Below are positions 22,341 through 34,622 of a DNA stretch of 64,000 bases, piece after piece. The stretch spans positions 434,001-498,000 of the forward strand of contig CAOLHI010000609.1 in the NCBI GenBank assembly GCA_948474755.1. Direction: 5' to 3'. The notes below the pieces were generated by a model. It had not been told where the DNA came from. It worked only from the letters and a program-made list of their open reading frames with translations, and searched no databases. The DNA is from Ctenosaura bakeri (Eukaryota; Chordata; Lepidosauria; Squamata; Iguanidae). Every line of letters begins with the position of its first letter. Position 1 is the first letter of the stretch. The translations under genes and the position numbers were made by a program.

Positions 22341-24959
22341 GTATTTAAAATAGAATGGTAAGATATTAGTATTAAATTATAAATGGCAAGGGTTGGCAGC
22401 TGTGGAGCTGACAACCATTAGGGTTTGTCATCACCCTAGGATGATCGCTATGTTAGATGGGAACATGCTAAAAACAGCAGTACCCTAGGGGCCTTATGAG
22501 ATCATATGATGACTGAGTGGTAATGAGCTTCCTGTTAGTCCCATTCCTTCTGAGAAATTCTGTGTTTCTTAAAGGGTAAATGTATGACTCTTTTACCAGT
22601 TAGTCTCAAAGGATGGGACTAGTGAGCATTGCTTTGGATAATTGTTCTTCAAGTCTCAGGAGTATAGTAAAATCACATCATCTGACCTCGAGTTGTCTAT
22701 ATTCAGTCAATGGATGAAGCCACCTCACTTCTCTGAGTTCTCCCCTGAACAAGAGGGGTGAGTAAGGCCTGATACTTCTATAATCCCTTGATTATCTATT
22801 AAGCATCCCGGCTGGGAATGATGGAAACTGGAAACCAACAACATCTGAAAGGGTACAGTTATTCCCAGCTTCAGATTTTCTTAGTCCTGCCATCGATAGT
22901 TCCCTATCTTGTTAGATTTTTTTTAATATTTTCTTATTTGATGCTTGTTACATTTCTTTCTTTTTAAAAAAATATCCTGAAGACATGGACTGTCTCACTA
23001 TTGATATTTGTGAGATATTCTGGCTAAAATTGGCCCAAGATCCTTTTAATAAATAATAGAAGTTGTGAACACAATAAAGATGTTCCCCATTTTAGTCAGT
23101 CCTTATAAAATGGAAAAAAAATGATGAGGGAGATTGTGCACCTTGGGTATTGCCTCAAACAGTAAACAGAATTTCTGTGTGTATTACATGGTGACAGCTA
23201 AGATACAAACACCATTCTTTCTCTCTGTGTTTTCTTTATACTGTTCTAAATCTGAGCTAAATGTCATGAATGTTAATTGGCTTGCTATACATGAATGCTG
23301 CCTTAAAAGGAAGAACTTTTTGATGTGCATGCTTCTCTTGTGCATATCTGAATACATTTGAGAACATTAGGTTATATGTGTGTGGTGGGGGAGATGGCCT
23401 TGAGAAAAACCCTCTGTAAGGACCTAATTGTGCATTATATTAATGGCATGATTTGCAATCACATCAAGTTTTTTTTGATTAAATACCAGGTGTGTGAGGA
23501 GGGAATTATAATTGATACTTCATCATAAAGGGGAAGGGAAGTTTACCAAACTCACAAAAAAAATGCTATGCATACAGATCACAATTAGCATTGGGAAAAT
23601 AAATCCCATTGGCTCTAGTACTTAACCCCCTAAAATCACATAATAGTCCCACCAGAAAAAAAATGCCTAAATGCCCCCCAAAATACACATACACACACTT
23701 CGGTGGCTTACAAGTGCTTATGACTGAACAAATATTTACATCTCAAGCTCTAGTCAAAATATTTCCAGGTAGCTTGACTGAGAACTGCAGTAGGAACTAT
23801 TGATACTGTAGCTAGACACATCAAGCTTGTCTGACTGACTGACTGACTGAATGGTTGTTCCCAATTTTTTTCATAAACATTAGAAACCACAAACATTAGT
23901 CTGTATATAAAAAATAAGGACCAAGGGATGTTTTAGTGCATACAAACTGGAGACAAACAAATTACCAATCAGATTTGGCAATATGAGATAGACTTCAAAT
24001 GGTGTTCAAGTGGACCCTTGAAATTCTTCACTTTATTTGTGGCAGAGGGAGTTCTGGAGATCTTCTTGCAAGGTCAGAAAATTCTCCAGTGGATTCACCA
24101 TTAGCAAAGCAGCAGTAGTACACCTTCTCTTTTCTTAAAGAGAAAAGGCAGCATCAGTATTTGCGACCTGACCACCATTTTGTATCTTCCATAGTGCTTC
24201 AGATCTGGAATCATACAGGGAGATGGTATATGGACACAAGATGGCAGTGCAATGGTAGCTGTCAAAACATCATGGAACAGACAGTGCCATGGAGATGTGC
24301 TCTTTTCAGATGGTGAATAAGAAAACAAGAAATCTCAGAAATTTATTCAGAAAAAAAATGTTTTCTGATGCATTTTACTATAGTTCTGTGTCAGATGGAC
24401 CAAATGGAACTCCCTCTTATTGCTGTTTTCTCCTTCACATATTGAAACTTCATCATTCAGCCCACTGATTTCAATCCATATGCCTCCCTGGGGTATGTGT
24501 GTGTGAATTTTCACTGCAACACCCCACTGTCTGCTTGGAACCTTATGGACCTTGACATTCTCATTCTGTCAGAAATCTTGAATGTGTTCAGAACATCCTG
24601 AAACTAGTTTTGTGCCATTATTAATTTAATTGCATAGTTTGATACAACAGAAAAAGACAGAATCACTGCATTTTGATGACAATGAATATATAAAATCTTA
24701 CTTAAGGTTACCGATGGTTTATGCTATAATTGGGCATATGCTAGAAAACTTCAGCTCCATTTAAATAGATTAACATTTTCAAACCTTTGGCAGAATATCC
24801 AAGATCCTCACAGTTTCCTTTCATATCAATTTCCTTTTATATCTGGTAGAAATTCACTCAGCTGTAATCTTTCAACCAAGACTTCTTCTCTGCATACCCA
24901 TGACTAACCCAAAAGATTGTGTTTCCTGAAGAAATGGTGTTGTCTCCAGCTCTCCCCAC
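22341..24959. other. No gene recognised
   Basis: Only a short TGAC repeat (23830-23850) and short ORFs without motifs were seen. No SINE, LINE end or RNA gene was recognised. Confidence 0.4.
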
Positions 24960-25192
24960 AGTTGTGTGCCTTCAAGTAATTTCCAATTTATGGCCATGCT
25001 AAACTAAACCTATTATGGTTTCTTCCTGACAAGATTTGTTCGGGGAGGGGGGTGGCATTGTCTTCATCTGAGGGGGCAAAGAGTGTAGCTTGACCAAGAT
25101 CACAAAGTGGGTTTCCATGACTGAGCAGCAATTTGAGCCTACATCTTACAAAGATCTAGAACAACATTCTAATCACTACACTGTGCTTTTTT
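24958..25192 (-). repeat. Sauria-type SINE (antisense)
   Basis: The order gttgtgtgccttcaagtaat, acaagatttgttcggg, gtgggtttccatgactgag, ctaatcactacactgtgc is a complete antisense copy with a G-rich expansion at 25040. Confidence 0.85.
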
Positions 25193-26957
25193 TCCCTCCT
25201 TCCTGCTTCCCCAACACACAAATTTAAGTGCCTATCCAAAGTCATCCAACTTATTTTGGTGCACCAACCAGAAAACCACAAGAACTTCCTCCCTTTACGA
25301 GCAGGAAAAACTGAAATACATAATAGCAAATGAAATCACTAAGAATTTGCTGCCTTCCTTATTGCTTATTGCCTAAGCAGCTACCACAGACACAGGTGAA
25401 ATGAAAGACTGTATAAACTTTGCCTAGCAGTTTATATAGCCGCTTGTTTGCAAATCTGATGGTGAAGTAAAACTGAGGGTAAAGCAGGTAATATGCTGAC
25501 AACTTCTGATGATGCAGACTTTAAAGTTATAAAAGCTAGGTTGCAAATAAAGATTATTGAGGGTTTTTACTAAAAGTGAGAAATTAAAGATGAGAAGAAA
25601 AGGTGACACAGATGGATCTATCTGTGATAACAATGAGGAACAACATTTTGTGCAGAAAAGCAACCTCACCAATTAGAGCAAAAAACAACAGCAAGTTTTC
25701 AAACCATTTTTTCTTAGCTACCACGGGAGGGGGGGAATCATGAATATTATCATTTATTTATACAGGATCACCAATGTACATCACACTCTGCAGGAGTGGT
25801 TTACAGCTGTTAATTGATAGTTGCTTGCCCTCGGGTTTAGTATCTAAAAAGACTAGAAACATAAGGAAAAGGTGATGGCAGCAGAAGAAGGAATTAAGTC
25901 CATTGGATTCTGACTACTATTCACTCTCTCTGAAAGTCTGCAGCACTGGTAGTTCAGATGGAAGGAGAGCCTTCCTCAACTGCTGGGTCTAGGCATAATG
26001 GAGCGGTGCATGCTTCTTCTTCTCTCCCTATAGAGGCCTTCTATGAAGGAAATCATACACTTTCATTTCACCCAAAAACTGGATTTATTTTGAAGATAGG
26101 AAGTTAATCTAAAGAGGAGGGAAAGAAATCTTTTTGAAAGCGAAGAAATCGGCTTCTTCAGTGTGACTGCAAGAAGCATTTACAAAAGTGTGATTATCTA
26201 TCTTGGCATTTAGTGATGGGCTTTGAATTAATATTTCTTTGCTGCAGTGGGAGAGTTTGTTCTTTGTGAATTCTCTACCTCAGAAATTCTTTAAAAGTCT
26301 CCAGTTTGAATGAAGAAAGGAAGTGTCTGTGTAGGGTAGGTTGGTGGGGGAAGTGTCTGGGACATAATATAAAATTACTAAGAGCTTTGAAAATAGCCTA
26401 AACTGTGAATTGAAACCGTACTGAGTTCAAAAGATGCTGATAGAGATCATCTGAAGTCAAAGGCATCTAAAGGGCATCCACCATATAGCTCTGCATGAGA
26501 TTTGGAGTTCCTTGGATGCGACAGAGGAATATAATACTTGCCAAATCTGAGATTCTCTATTTTTATGTCTATCGTGCCGGACACTGGCTGACCCCATAAT
26601 CTGCCTAGTGTCCTTCTATATACCATAGCTTGAAGGTGTCTTTAGAGAGACACCCTGATAATCACCACCTGTGAGAAAGAGGCATTTTCTAATACCTTCT
26701 GATTATTTATCTGTTGCTTTCAAGCATTATTCTAAAGTATAGCTGGTCAGATTTCCTGTGACAGGAAAATAAAAAGGTGAAATAAGAAATAGGAGTTTGT
26801 GCAGTAGACATTATAAATTTCAATCAGGAACAAACTTATTTCACAAAGATGAGAAAATAATGAAGAAAATGATAGAAAATGATAATAACTACTTTCTCCT
26901 TTTGGTCTTCATAATCTTATGTTGTTGGTATATTGTTGTGTCCAATTGCTACCTGAC
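25193..26957. other. No gene recognised
   Basis: A possible old repeat lies at 25752-25840 (atttatttatacaggatcac), otherwise nothing identifiable. Confidence 0.35.
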
Positions 26958-26959
26958 TG

Positions 26960-27176
26960 TTTGAACCCTGGTGGTGCAGTGGTTAAATGCTGGTACTGCA
27001 ACCTCAAGATTGTGAGTTTGATCCTGCCGGGCTCCAGGTTGACCCAGTCTTCCATCCTTCCGCAGGTCAGTAAAATGAGTACCCAGCTTGTTGGGGGAAT
27101 TAGCTAACATATTGTAAACTGCTTAGAGAGAACTTAGCTGATAAGCAGTATAAATACACATGCTATTGCTATATAA
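26960..27176 (+). repeat. tRNA-derived SINE, third type
   Basis: The head ggtggtgcagtggttaaatg has a good A-box, and gagtttgatcctgccg is B-box-like. The 3' part aactgcttagagagaac, gcagtataaatacacatg ends in a CTATTG motif. It differs from both other SINE types in the window. Confidence 0.75.
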
Positions 27177-27977
27177 ATACACATGGTCCATTTATGACCA
27201 AAGAGATTGTATGCATAAAGAGAGGTGTCAGCACTTTCGATCCAGCTATGTAGTTGCAGATACTGTCTACTGTATCTAACACCCCATTTGTACCACAGCT
27301 GCAGGTTCACTGATATCTGGAAAGGTCTGCTTTTCATTACTAGGTTATATAAAGACTTTTACCATCACTTAAATTTTGTCAGTTCTAGTTCAGTATACAG
27401 TGTTATCTTCAGTCAATGTCTCTTAGTATCCTTAGTGTCTTATATTAAATTTAGATTGTTAAAAATAATTTATTTTTAAAGCAAATCAAACAATAGCAAT
27501 TATATCCTTCAATAAGAGAAGAAAAATCCATCACATATAATCTTAAAATTAATCATTTTCTAAAAACTGACCATAACAGAGGTATAAGTCACCATATGTC
27601 CTTCTCCACTTCCCCTGTATGGGAATAGACAACACACCACTCCACAACATCAGAATTATTGTTGGAAATATGGAAACCAAGTCCCATAAAATTTGTCTAA
27701 TAAATTTACATTTGGAAGAACTTTTACTTATGCTATTAGTTTTTCCATAAGTGTGATATTCCATATACATGTACACCAAGGGTCTAAAGACAATCGTGTA
27801 AGATCTTCCCATGCTGAGATGATTTCCAATCTTGCTACCAGGCATAGGAATATTATAAGATCTTTGTATAACAGTTGTCTTTGGAAAGACAGGTAAAAGT
27901 GCAAGTGCTACTGACATAAGAATTGTCTGGCCTCTAATTTTACTGATTTCAGGAAATACATATGACCAAAATTTCAG

Positions 27978-28062
27978 TACAATTGGACCTCCACATTCAC
28001 TAGGATTAGGGGCTCAGGACCCACACAAAAGTAGAAAAAACATAGATATCAAAATGTGTATA
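27978..28062. mobile_element. Tigger/pogo-like MITE fragment
   Basis: The string acaattggacctccacattc, actaggattaggggctcagg, gacccacacaaaagtagaaa follows a short DNA element that is common in squamates and has a 'cagttggccctcc' terminus. Only one end is present. Confidence 0.45.
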
Positions 28063-28159
28063 TATTTGTCTATGGAAGGGAGCCAAGGCATGGTGGGGAA
28101 AGCAGGCATCCAGAGTCCAAACCAGGCCAGGGAAGGGAGAGGGAAAAGAACCATGTAAG

Positions 28160-28640
28160 ACTAATGGAAAATGAGGCAAGAAAGGTTGAATAGAGAGGGA
28201 TTGGGTGCAATGGGTGATAGTTACCAATCCTGAACCAGAAATTTGAAGTGCAGTGGCTTAGGCAGTGGATCTGAGGGTAGCACAAACAAACAGAGGCCTG
28301 GGAACCACACATTACATCCAAATACTACAAATTACAGAGGCTGGAGCTGGAGTTTTATACCCTATTTCTTATCCTGAAGGATGCTGTGAAGACAAAGTAG
28401 CTTTCCCGCAAAACTGACATAGGAGTCCAAAATGGGCTGATTGTCTTCATTTTAGGTAACAAAACATTGATGGGAGTCCTGACAATCTCTTTATGTTCTG
28501 GTCAGGTAGTGTGAATGGGAAAGGTCTCAGTAGGATATGCTCCCAATAGGGGTCCTGATTGCTTCACCTAGGCAGTTCTGTCTACTATTGTTTTCAGGAG
28601 TTCTGTCTACTATTGTTTTTGGGAGTACTCACACCTTTCA
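28160..28640. repeat. Unclassified dispersed repeat R, copy 1
   Basis: It aligns by eye with 60418-60960 and 62880-63480 in the same orientation. Anchors are aagaaaggttgaatagagag, aatgggtgatagttaccaat, gcagtggcttaggcagtgg and aatgggctgattgtcttcat. No ORF is shared. The other two copies begin with tttatt, which read inverted gives AATAAA, so the family may be the minus-strand end of a retroelement. Confidence 0.6.
28574..28624. repeat. Two-copy tandem duplication
   Basis: The unit gttctgtctactattgtttt is present twice, inside repeat R copy 1. Confidence 0.85.
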
Positions 28641-29449
28641 GGTTTTGAAAGATTAACCCAAGCCTGAAAACTGTTCACACTAAAGGATATCCATTAGAGT
28701 AAGGTCTACTTGCAAAGATTTTTTTGTTAACAGAATATAAATACGTCTGTTCAGAAAACTGAGAGTTATTGTTTTTAGGGGACTACAATTCCCAGAACAC
28801 CTAAGCCAGATGAAATCTGAAAAAAATAACATTTTCATCTCAGAATAGGTTCCTTTGTGTTCAATGGGACGTACTCTCTGATAAGCATGTATGGGATTGA
28901 TTGATTGATTGATAGATTCAGAAAGAAAGATTTTTAAAATCACCAGTGATACATTGTTGTCTTAAGACACTTCAAAAGTCTGTAACAGTGAACAAACAGA
29001 AAGGATTTACAGCTAGTTCAGATTCAATGTGGGATTCATTTTGCTGGACAAGAAACTCATAGATTCACAGATTTTATCCTCTCACTGCTAGCAATGAGAG
29101 ATTTATTCCTGGACAGAATTCACTTTTACAAGCCTAGATTTATTTTACATAGCTATCAATGCAGGCAATCAGCATACTTGACAGTGTTTGTATAGAAGCA
29201 CAAGCCAATGGCTTGGTTTTACATCAGCTGTCTGCCAATATCCAGCTGATCAATGTGTTCAGCACTGTAAAGTAAATCAGTTGTGAAATTGATGTGTGCT
29301 AATGTGCAACTGGAACTGGATTGTAGTTCAAGTCAGCATAACTGTTTCTCCATTATGGTATGACCCATGTCTCCCTATGTTGTCCCCATAATATGCCACT
29401 CAGAATTCCCATTAAATTGTTGTAGATCCTGATCCCACAACATAATTAA
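28641..29449. other. No gene; TTGA tract
   Basis: A short TTGA run lies at 28895-28911, and an old fragment (ttcaatgggacgtactc) at 28858-28875. Nothing coding. Confidence 0.4.
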
Positions 29450-29904
29450 GGCCATTTTCGCACAGGTTAAATAAAACAGTGCAGTGTGTCCTCCATGGAG
29501 GACGTCTGCACCTTAGAGAGGACTGGGTCCAGACTACTTAGTGTAGATCTGCGCCTCAGTTCATTCCGGAGCGACCCCAAGTGGTCCTCCAGCATGCTTT
29601 TGAAAAACCTGATTTTTCAGGTTTTTCAAAAAGCCAGTGCACTCCATTGTGTGCCTGCTCTCCCATGCAGATTCGCAGGCTGGCACCAATGTGAACCTGC
29701 GATCTGCGGAGGGATGGCCTTAGGCTGGTGAGCTTCAGCAGTTGGTCGAGACCCATGACCAACTGGAAGCCGCCATTTTGGATGCCAGAGAGTGTGGAGC
29801 GACGGCCACGCACTGCTCTGGAGCAGCCTGGACTGGACCGGGGAGCCAGATGATCCGGTAGGTAGCGGCACAGGGTGATTCCCTTGCCCCGTGTGGAAAT
29901 GGCC
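29450..29904. mobile_element. MITE family B, copy 1 (455 bp, CpG-rich)
   Basis: The left end is ggccattttcgcac and the right end is gtgtggaaatggcc. TAA flanks both sides. The interior is GC- and CpG-rich, with a hairpin (gaaaaacctgatttttcagg) and the block aactggaagccgccattttg shared with copies at 30979 and 59804. The ORFs inside are accidental. Confidence 0.85.
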
Positions 29905-29907
29905 TAA

Positions 29908-30858
29908 GTCTGACCAAAAATAGGTTATCAATAAGAGTGGTTAAAGAAAATGTATTAGACCAACATCTCAGACCAGTCTGCAGGGCAATTTAAAAAAAAA
30001 AAACCTTGTATAAAATCCTCTTCACAATTGCACTTTTCTTGTTGAAATGCATACTGAAGATCATTTCAGAAGTGGTGATGTTTAGGCTTAAACTTGCTAT
30101 TTGTATGTATGCATGCATCCTTTCTTCTTGTTCATGCATAATATTTGTTGATTGATGCTGTTTTTTTGTTATTGTTGGATTCTTAATTTATTGGCAAATG
30201 CATAGCTTACTTTCTGATCTTCTTAATGAAAAATAAACTGCCTTGAGTACAAATTGTAGGGAAATATCTTTCATAAATATGCCTGTGTAATTTTCTTCAG
30301 AGGAATCTCAATATATTATTTTGATAATATTACATTAAATTATTGAAAAAAGATTTTATTTTATAATTTTGGAGATTAATACATTGTTGCTAACCCTAAT
30401 GATTTAAACTGTTTAATTAGACTAATCAGTTATTAATTAACTCATTACTTAGGAGGTTAGTTTAGTACAAAGATCATAATATTTACATACGAGAGCATGG
30501 AGCTTGTCACCATTTATCTGTAAAGACATTTTCTATTATTCACACTTACTAAAGTGCTCTTTCTGTCATTTTAACATTCCATTCTATCCAACTTGGAATT
30601 ACTTCCTACATATGGACTACAAAGCCCATAATACATTGTCTTACAGTGGTGGGTGTCCATCAAGTTTGCAAGTTTCCAGGTTGGGAAAAGCTGCTCTATA
30701 GCAAGTGATCTCATTTTAATTTATTCAGTAAAGCTTTCCTTCTGATCTGCTTCTCTCTTCTCCTCCTTCTGCCCCTTCCTATTCTTGATGGCATGCATGT
30801 TGCTCAAATGCTTTGCTTGTTAAAGCTTAATAAGAAATCATGTTTTTTTTTTATTACA
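29908..30858. other. No gene; AT-rich block
   Basis: 30240-30480 is strongly AT-rich and homeobox-site-like (aattagactaatcagttatt). It is repeat-free by eye and a candidate for conserved non-coding DNA. A hAT-MITE scrap (ggactacaaagcccata) lies near 30613. Confidence 0.35.
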
Positions 30859-30859
30859 G

Positions 30860-30978
30860 TTTGTTGTTGTTGTGTGCCTTCAGGTCATTTCTGACTTAGG
30901 GCAATCTTAATCATGGGGCTTTCTGGGGCTGAAAGAAAGTGACGCACCTAAAGTCACCCAGTGGGTTTCCAAGACTAA
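30860..30978 (-). repeat. Sauria-type SINE, split (3' part)
   Basis: It runs ttgttgttgttgtgtgccttc, ggtcatttctgacttagg, tcacccagtgggtttccaag, then is cut at gactaa by MITE B copy 2. Confidence 0.85.
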
Positions 30979-31419
30979 GACCCTTTCCAGACATGGGGGG
31001 GACGCCCGAACACACTACTCACCAGACTTTTTCTGCATCAGGGTGAGTCCATCGCAACCAGGAGCAGCACGAGTTCGCCACTCCACAGTTCTTCAGCATC
31101 CTATATGGCAGCTTCCAGTTGGTGGAGGCTCTCCACCAACCAGAGAAGCTCGCCAGCTGAAAGCACGCACTTGTGCACGCCTGCAAATCTGCTCCAGAGC
31201 CAGGCGATGGAGGGGCACAGGGTTGCGCACTCTGTGCTTTTTAAAAACCTCTAAAAAGAGGCTTTTAAAAAACTTGCTGCATGACCAGTTCCAGTCACTC
31301 CTGTGTGGACTGAGGTATGGAACTACGAAAAGTAGTCCGACCCAGTCCACTCCAAGGTGCATAAGACCTCCATCGAAGGTCGCTCTGCCCCGTTTTAATA
31401 GCCTGGTGCGGAAAGGGCC
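30979..31419. mobile_element. MITE family B nested in a SINE (441 bp)
   Basis: It starts gaccctttccagac and ends gtgcggaaagggcc. TAA stands at 30976-30978 and 31420-31422. Excision leaves ccaagactaagtgaggg, the expected SINE order. It is inverted relative to copies 1 and 3: ggcagcttccagttggtgga here is their aaccggaagctgcc block. Confidence 0.9.
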
Positions 31420-31478
31420 TAAGTGAGGGATGAAACCCTCATTACAGCTAGACATTACTAACCTACTTCAAGTGCAGC
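31420..31478 (-). repeat. Sauria-type SINE, split (head side)
   Basis: The sequence agggatgaaaccctcatta, agctagacattactaacct is the diverged antisense head of the SINE begun at 30860. Confidence 0.65.
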
Positions 31479-31984
31479 AAATAAGCAGCTGGCTACAGAG
31501 ATCAGTCAGTGAATCACTGGGGGTGAATTTTCACAGAAATATTTTGTGCACCTCTGAATATAAGCTAGATTTTTTTTTTCTGTATAGAAAAATCATTACA
31601 TCCTCTCTGTCGCCCTACTCCCAATGAGAAAGTGGCAGAACACATGTTTTGCTCATTTAACTCACAGGGAGATATAAATGGTGTTTGCAGGGGCAAATAT
31701 CAGAGAGGGAAGGCATGAATTTAGCTAAGCAGATCTTTCCTCCAACTCTCAACCTTACCAAACTCCTCTCAAGAAAGTGTGGAGTTAAGAAGCGGAATGG
31801 AAGCAAGACAAAGAGTAGAGAAGCAATAGCCAAGGAATGACAATGGAGTGGAATTTTTTCACTTAATTATCCTATTGCCTAGAACAATGTAAACAACAAT
31901 AAATAGCATGAAGGGGTAGAAAAGAGTTTGTTGCATCTCACCTCAAGTAATTATTGCATATTATAAATCTATGAGTTCCTTGCA

Positions 31985-33640
31985 ACTAATTCTGGTTAGC
32001 ATTCTGGCTGCAGCATTTTGGTTTCCTAACAGTTTCCAAAGGCAGCTCCACACAGAGTATACTGCAAAAACACAAATGGGATGTAATCAAAGCATGTGTC
32101 ACTACAGTCTGATCTGACATCTCCAAGAGGAGCCATGGCCAAGTGTGCAAAACTGCTAAAATCTGGATATTCTGGCTCAAGGCTGACTTCAGGGGTACAT
32201 CCAAGCAATTAATCTGAGATTTCAGCAGTAATATAATCCCATCCAGCACAGGTTGGGTTCCTGTTGTTTGATCTGCCTTTTGATTGACCAGGAGCACCTC
32301 TGACCTGTCTGGATCAAGCTTCAAGCTCTTTGATCAGGCCATTGCTGGCAACAGATTCTGTTTTAGCACTGAGATAGTTCCTTGGGATTAGATGAAAAGC
32401 AGTGTTAAATGTCATTAGATTACTGCTGACACCAAATTCTGGATAACTGCTCCTAGCAGTTTCATTTACAATTTGAACAGCATGGAAGACAAAAATAAAA
32501 CCTGGGAAACTGCACAGGGCAATGGTCATGATGTCAAACAGAACCACCTTCTGAATTCATTCATCCAGCAAGGACTGCAACTACTGTAAATTTCTGCCAC
32601 CTCATCCCATCCCAGAGAAATCACCTAGAAGAATACAATGGCAGAGTATACTTAAAATTGTCGAAAGGTCCAGCAACAGGGACACACACCACTGTCCAGT
32701 TCCTAGCACAGATCATCTACCAAGACAACTAAATCTGTCTCCATCCCACAACTAGATCTAAAAACAGGCTGAAATTGATTTAATAGGAATCAGTTTAATT
32801 CAGGAATATCTGGACCTGGGAAGCTACCACATGCTTTGGCCCAAAAAAGAGAATATCAGAGACTGGCTAGTAAATCTATAGCCCTCAGGGAGGGTTTCAT
32901 CAGTAATAGATTCAACATTGCCTCTTTTAGACAGGGAAAATAAATTGCCTTGCTGCACTAAGGCATTAACTGCTCCCTTTACCCATTTGTCAAATTCTCC
33001 ACTGTCTGCTTTTATGAGCCAGGAAAGTCATGGGTTCAGTATGCATGTGATAACTCTCACCAATCCATGGATCTTGTCCATATCCTCAGGCTGCATAAAT
33101 TGAAATATACTCTCTAACTCATGAGAAGCAGGTGTCTGAGTTTCACTGGACATGTATTAACATGTGTTAACTGCAGCATCCAAGTGGACTGGACATGTAT
33201 TAACTGCAGCATCCAAGTCAGAGTAGACTTGAATGGTTTTGTTTATCAAGTGTAATGAAGATGCTTCACGGTGGCCAGTATTCTCTTCCAAAGGGAAAAA
33301 AACATATATGGCTCCAAATTGCTTTGGACAGCACAGCTGGGTGACACTAAGCAGATACAAAAGTGGCAGAGATGTATAATTTATTCACTCCTGCCACTAC
33401 CATGGCATGGGATTTTCAATGGGCTGTAGCCCATGTTAGGACAGACCTGCTCTGGATTTCATCACTGATGGTCTAGTTTCCACTCCATCTGTTTCATCAC
33501 TGCTCATTTCTCAGTTTCAGAAATCAGCCAGGGCTTTCATGGGTCACCTGCCATGGTGAAAGGAGACACCTCAAGATTTATCAGGAAGCCATCTGGATTC
33601 ATCACCATTCTGGGGCACCATCTCAATTTTCCATCCTCAC
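31985..33640 (-). pseudogene. Antisense CR1/L2-type LINE relic (ORF2 and 3' region)
   Basis: The plus strand reads as the inverse of a squamate LINE. It has ggcagctccacacagagtat, attgcagtagtcc-like actgcaaaaacacaaatgg, gaccaggagcacctctgacc, cttgatcaggccattgctgg, agaaccaccttctgaattca and ccagcaaggactgcaact, then more diverged sequence to about 33640. The order matches the RT C-terminal and downstream region of the family seen in sense at 21590. Many stops and indels make it inactive. The exact 5' limit is uncertain. Confidence 0.65.
33147..33218. repeat. Two-copy tandem duplication
   Basis: The unit ggacatgtattaactgcagc with catccaagt appears twice. The first copy carries a 10-bp internal insert (catgtgttaa). 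Confidence 0.85.
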
Positions 33641-34289
33641 ACTTTTAGCCCTAATAAGGGTAAACCCAACTAGCTAGTGTTCTGTCCAATTTTACATTAT
33701 AAAATAATATAATACACAATAACATACAATAGAATCCACAGTACATCAATACAAGAGGAGAACTGAGGAGTCACAACACACATGGCAGAAATACTTTTCA
33801 GATCCCAAGGGCCTGACATTTGGAAAGAACAATGACTAAGGACTTGAGCACTAAGCAGCTAATAGCTCTCCACTCTGCCCTATTCCAATCCTTGTCAGGA
33901 CTCACTTTTGTTCCCCTTTTCCACTCAACCCCAAATCCAGTTTTTCAGTCCTGCCCCACCTCTTATTTGATGCTGGTTTCCAGAGGTCCCTCTGTCTTTT
34001 CCTCAAAAACAGCCTTTACTTCTGGTTCTAATCCTCCTCCTTCCAGCTCTTCCTGTCTTACTGAATTTGCAGAGGAAAATTCAACTACCTTAATGGAGTC
34101 CAATGATCTACAATGATAAACTTGTTAAAATAAAATATTAACTTCAGCCACTGGCTCAAGTTATGCTGTTGGAAACCTAACTAATGAGGGAGGAAGAAGC
34201 GGAACGTAGCCGTACATTTAAGACAACCTGATTTATTTTAGTATGAGCTTTTCACTTACTATCTAGATATTTCCAAGCTCTGAGAATCT

Positions 34290-34622
34290 CAGTGCTGAAA
34301 AAGGATTTTTATACCATTTAGTTCAAAACTCTGCCCAGCATAAGAAATACAGAATCAGAACATCAGCAGCAGATGGGCGTTCAACTTCTGCTAGAAGGTC
34401 TCCTGTTACAGAGAAACTATCTCAGTATGTAAAATTGATTTTCAAATGTTCAAAATAAGTGCACCTTCTTGTAATTTAAGCTTCTTACATAGAGCGCTAC
34501 CCAGTGGGACAGGAGGGAATAACTATTTTCACTCTTCTTTGTGATTGCCCTTTGAATATTTGAAGAGTTCTATCACGCCTCTTCCCGATTTACTCTTTCC
34601 CAGAATTAATATAATAAAATAT
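34290..34622 (-). repeat. CR1 3' end (antisense, diverged)
   Basis: The CR1 order is retained: tcaactgctagaaggtctcc-type block at 34380-34400, cttgtaatttaagcttctt, ttgaatatttgaagagttc, tatcacgcctcttcccgatt. It is more diverged than the copy at 4086. Confidence 0.65.

Noticed and set aside
24101..24328. 75-codon minus-strand ORF
   Set aside because: Short, without motif or signals.
29486..29931. Cluster of four ORFs of 60-101 codons
   Set aside because: Same cause: GC-rich MITE B copy 1.
31043..31455. Overlapping ORFs of 127 and 120 codons on opposite strands
   Set aside because: Both lie in the CpG-rich MITE B copy; its low stop density explains them.
33820..34116. 98-codon ORF
   Set aside because: Composition-driven; no domain, no splice context.
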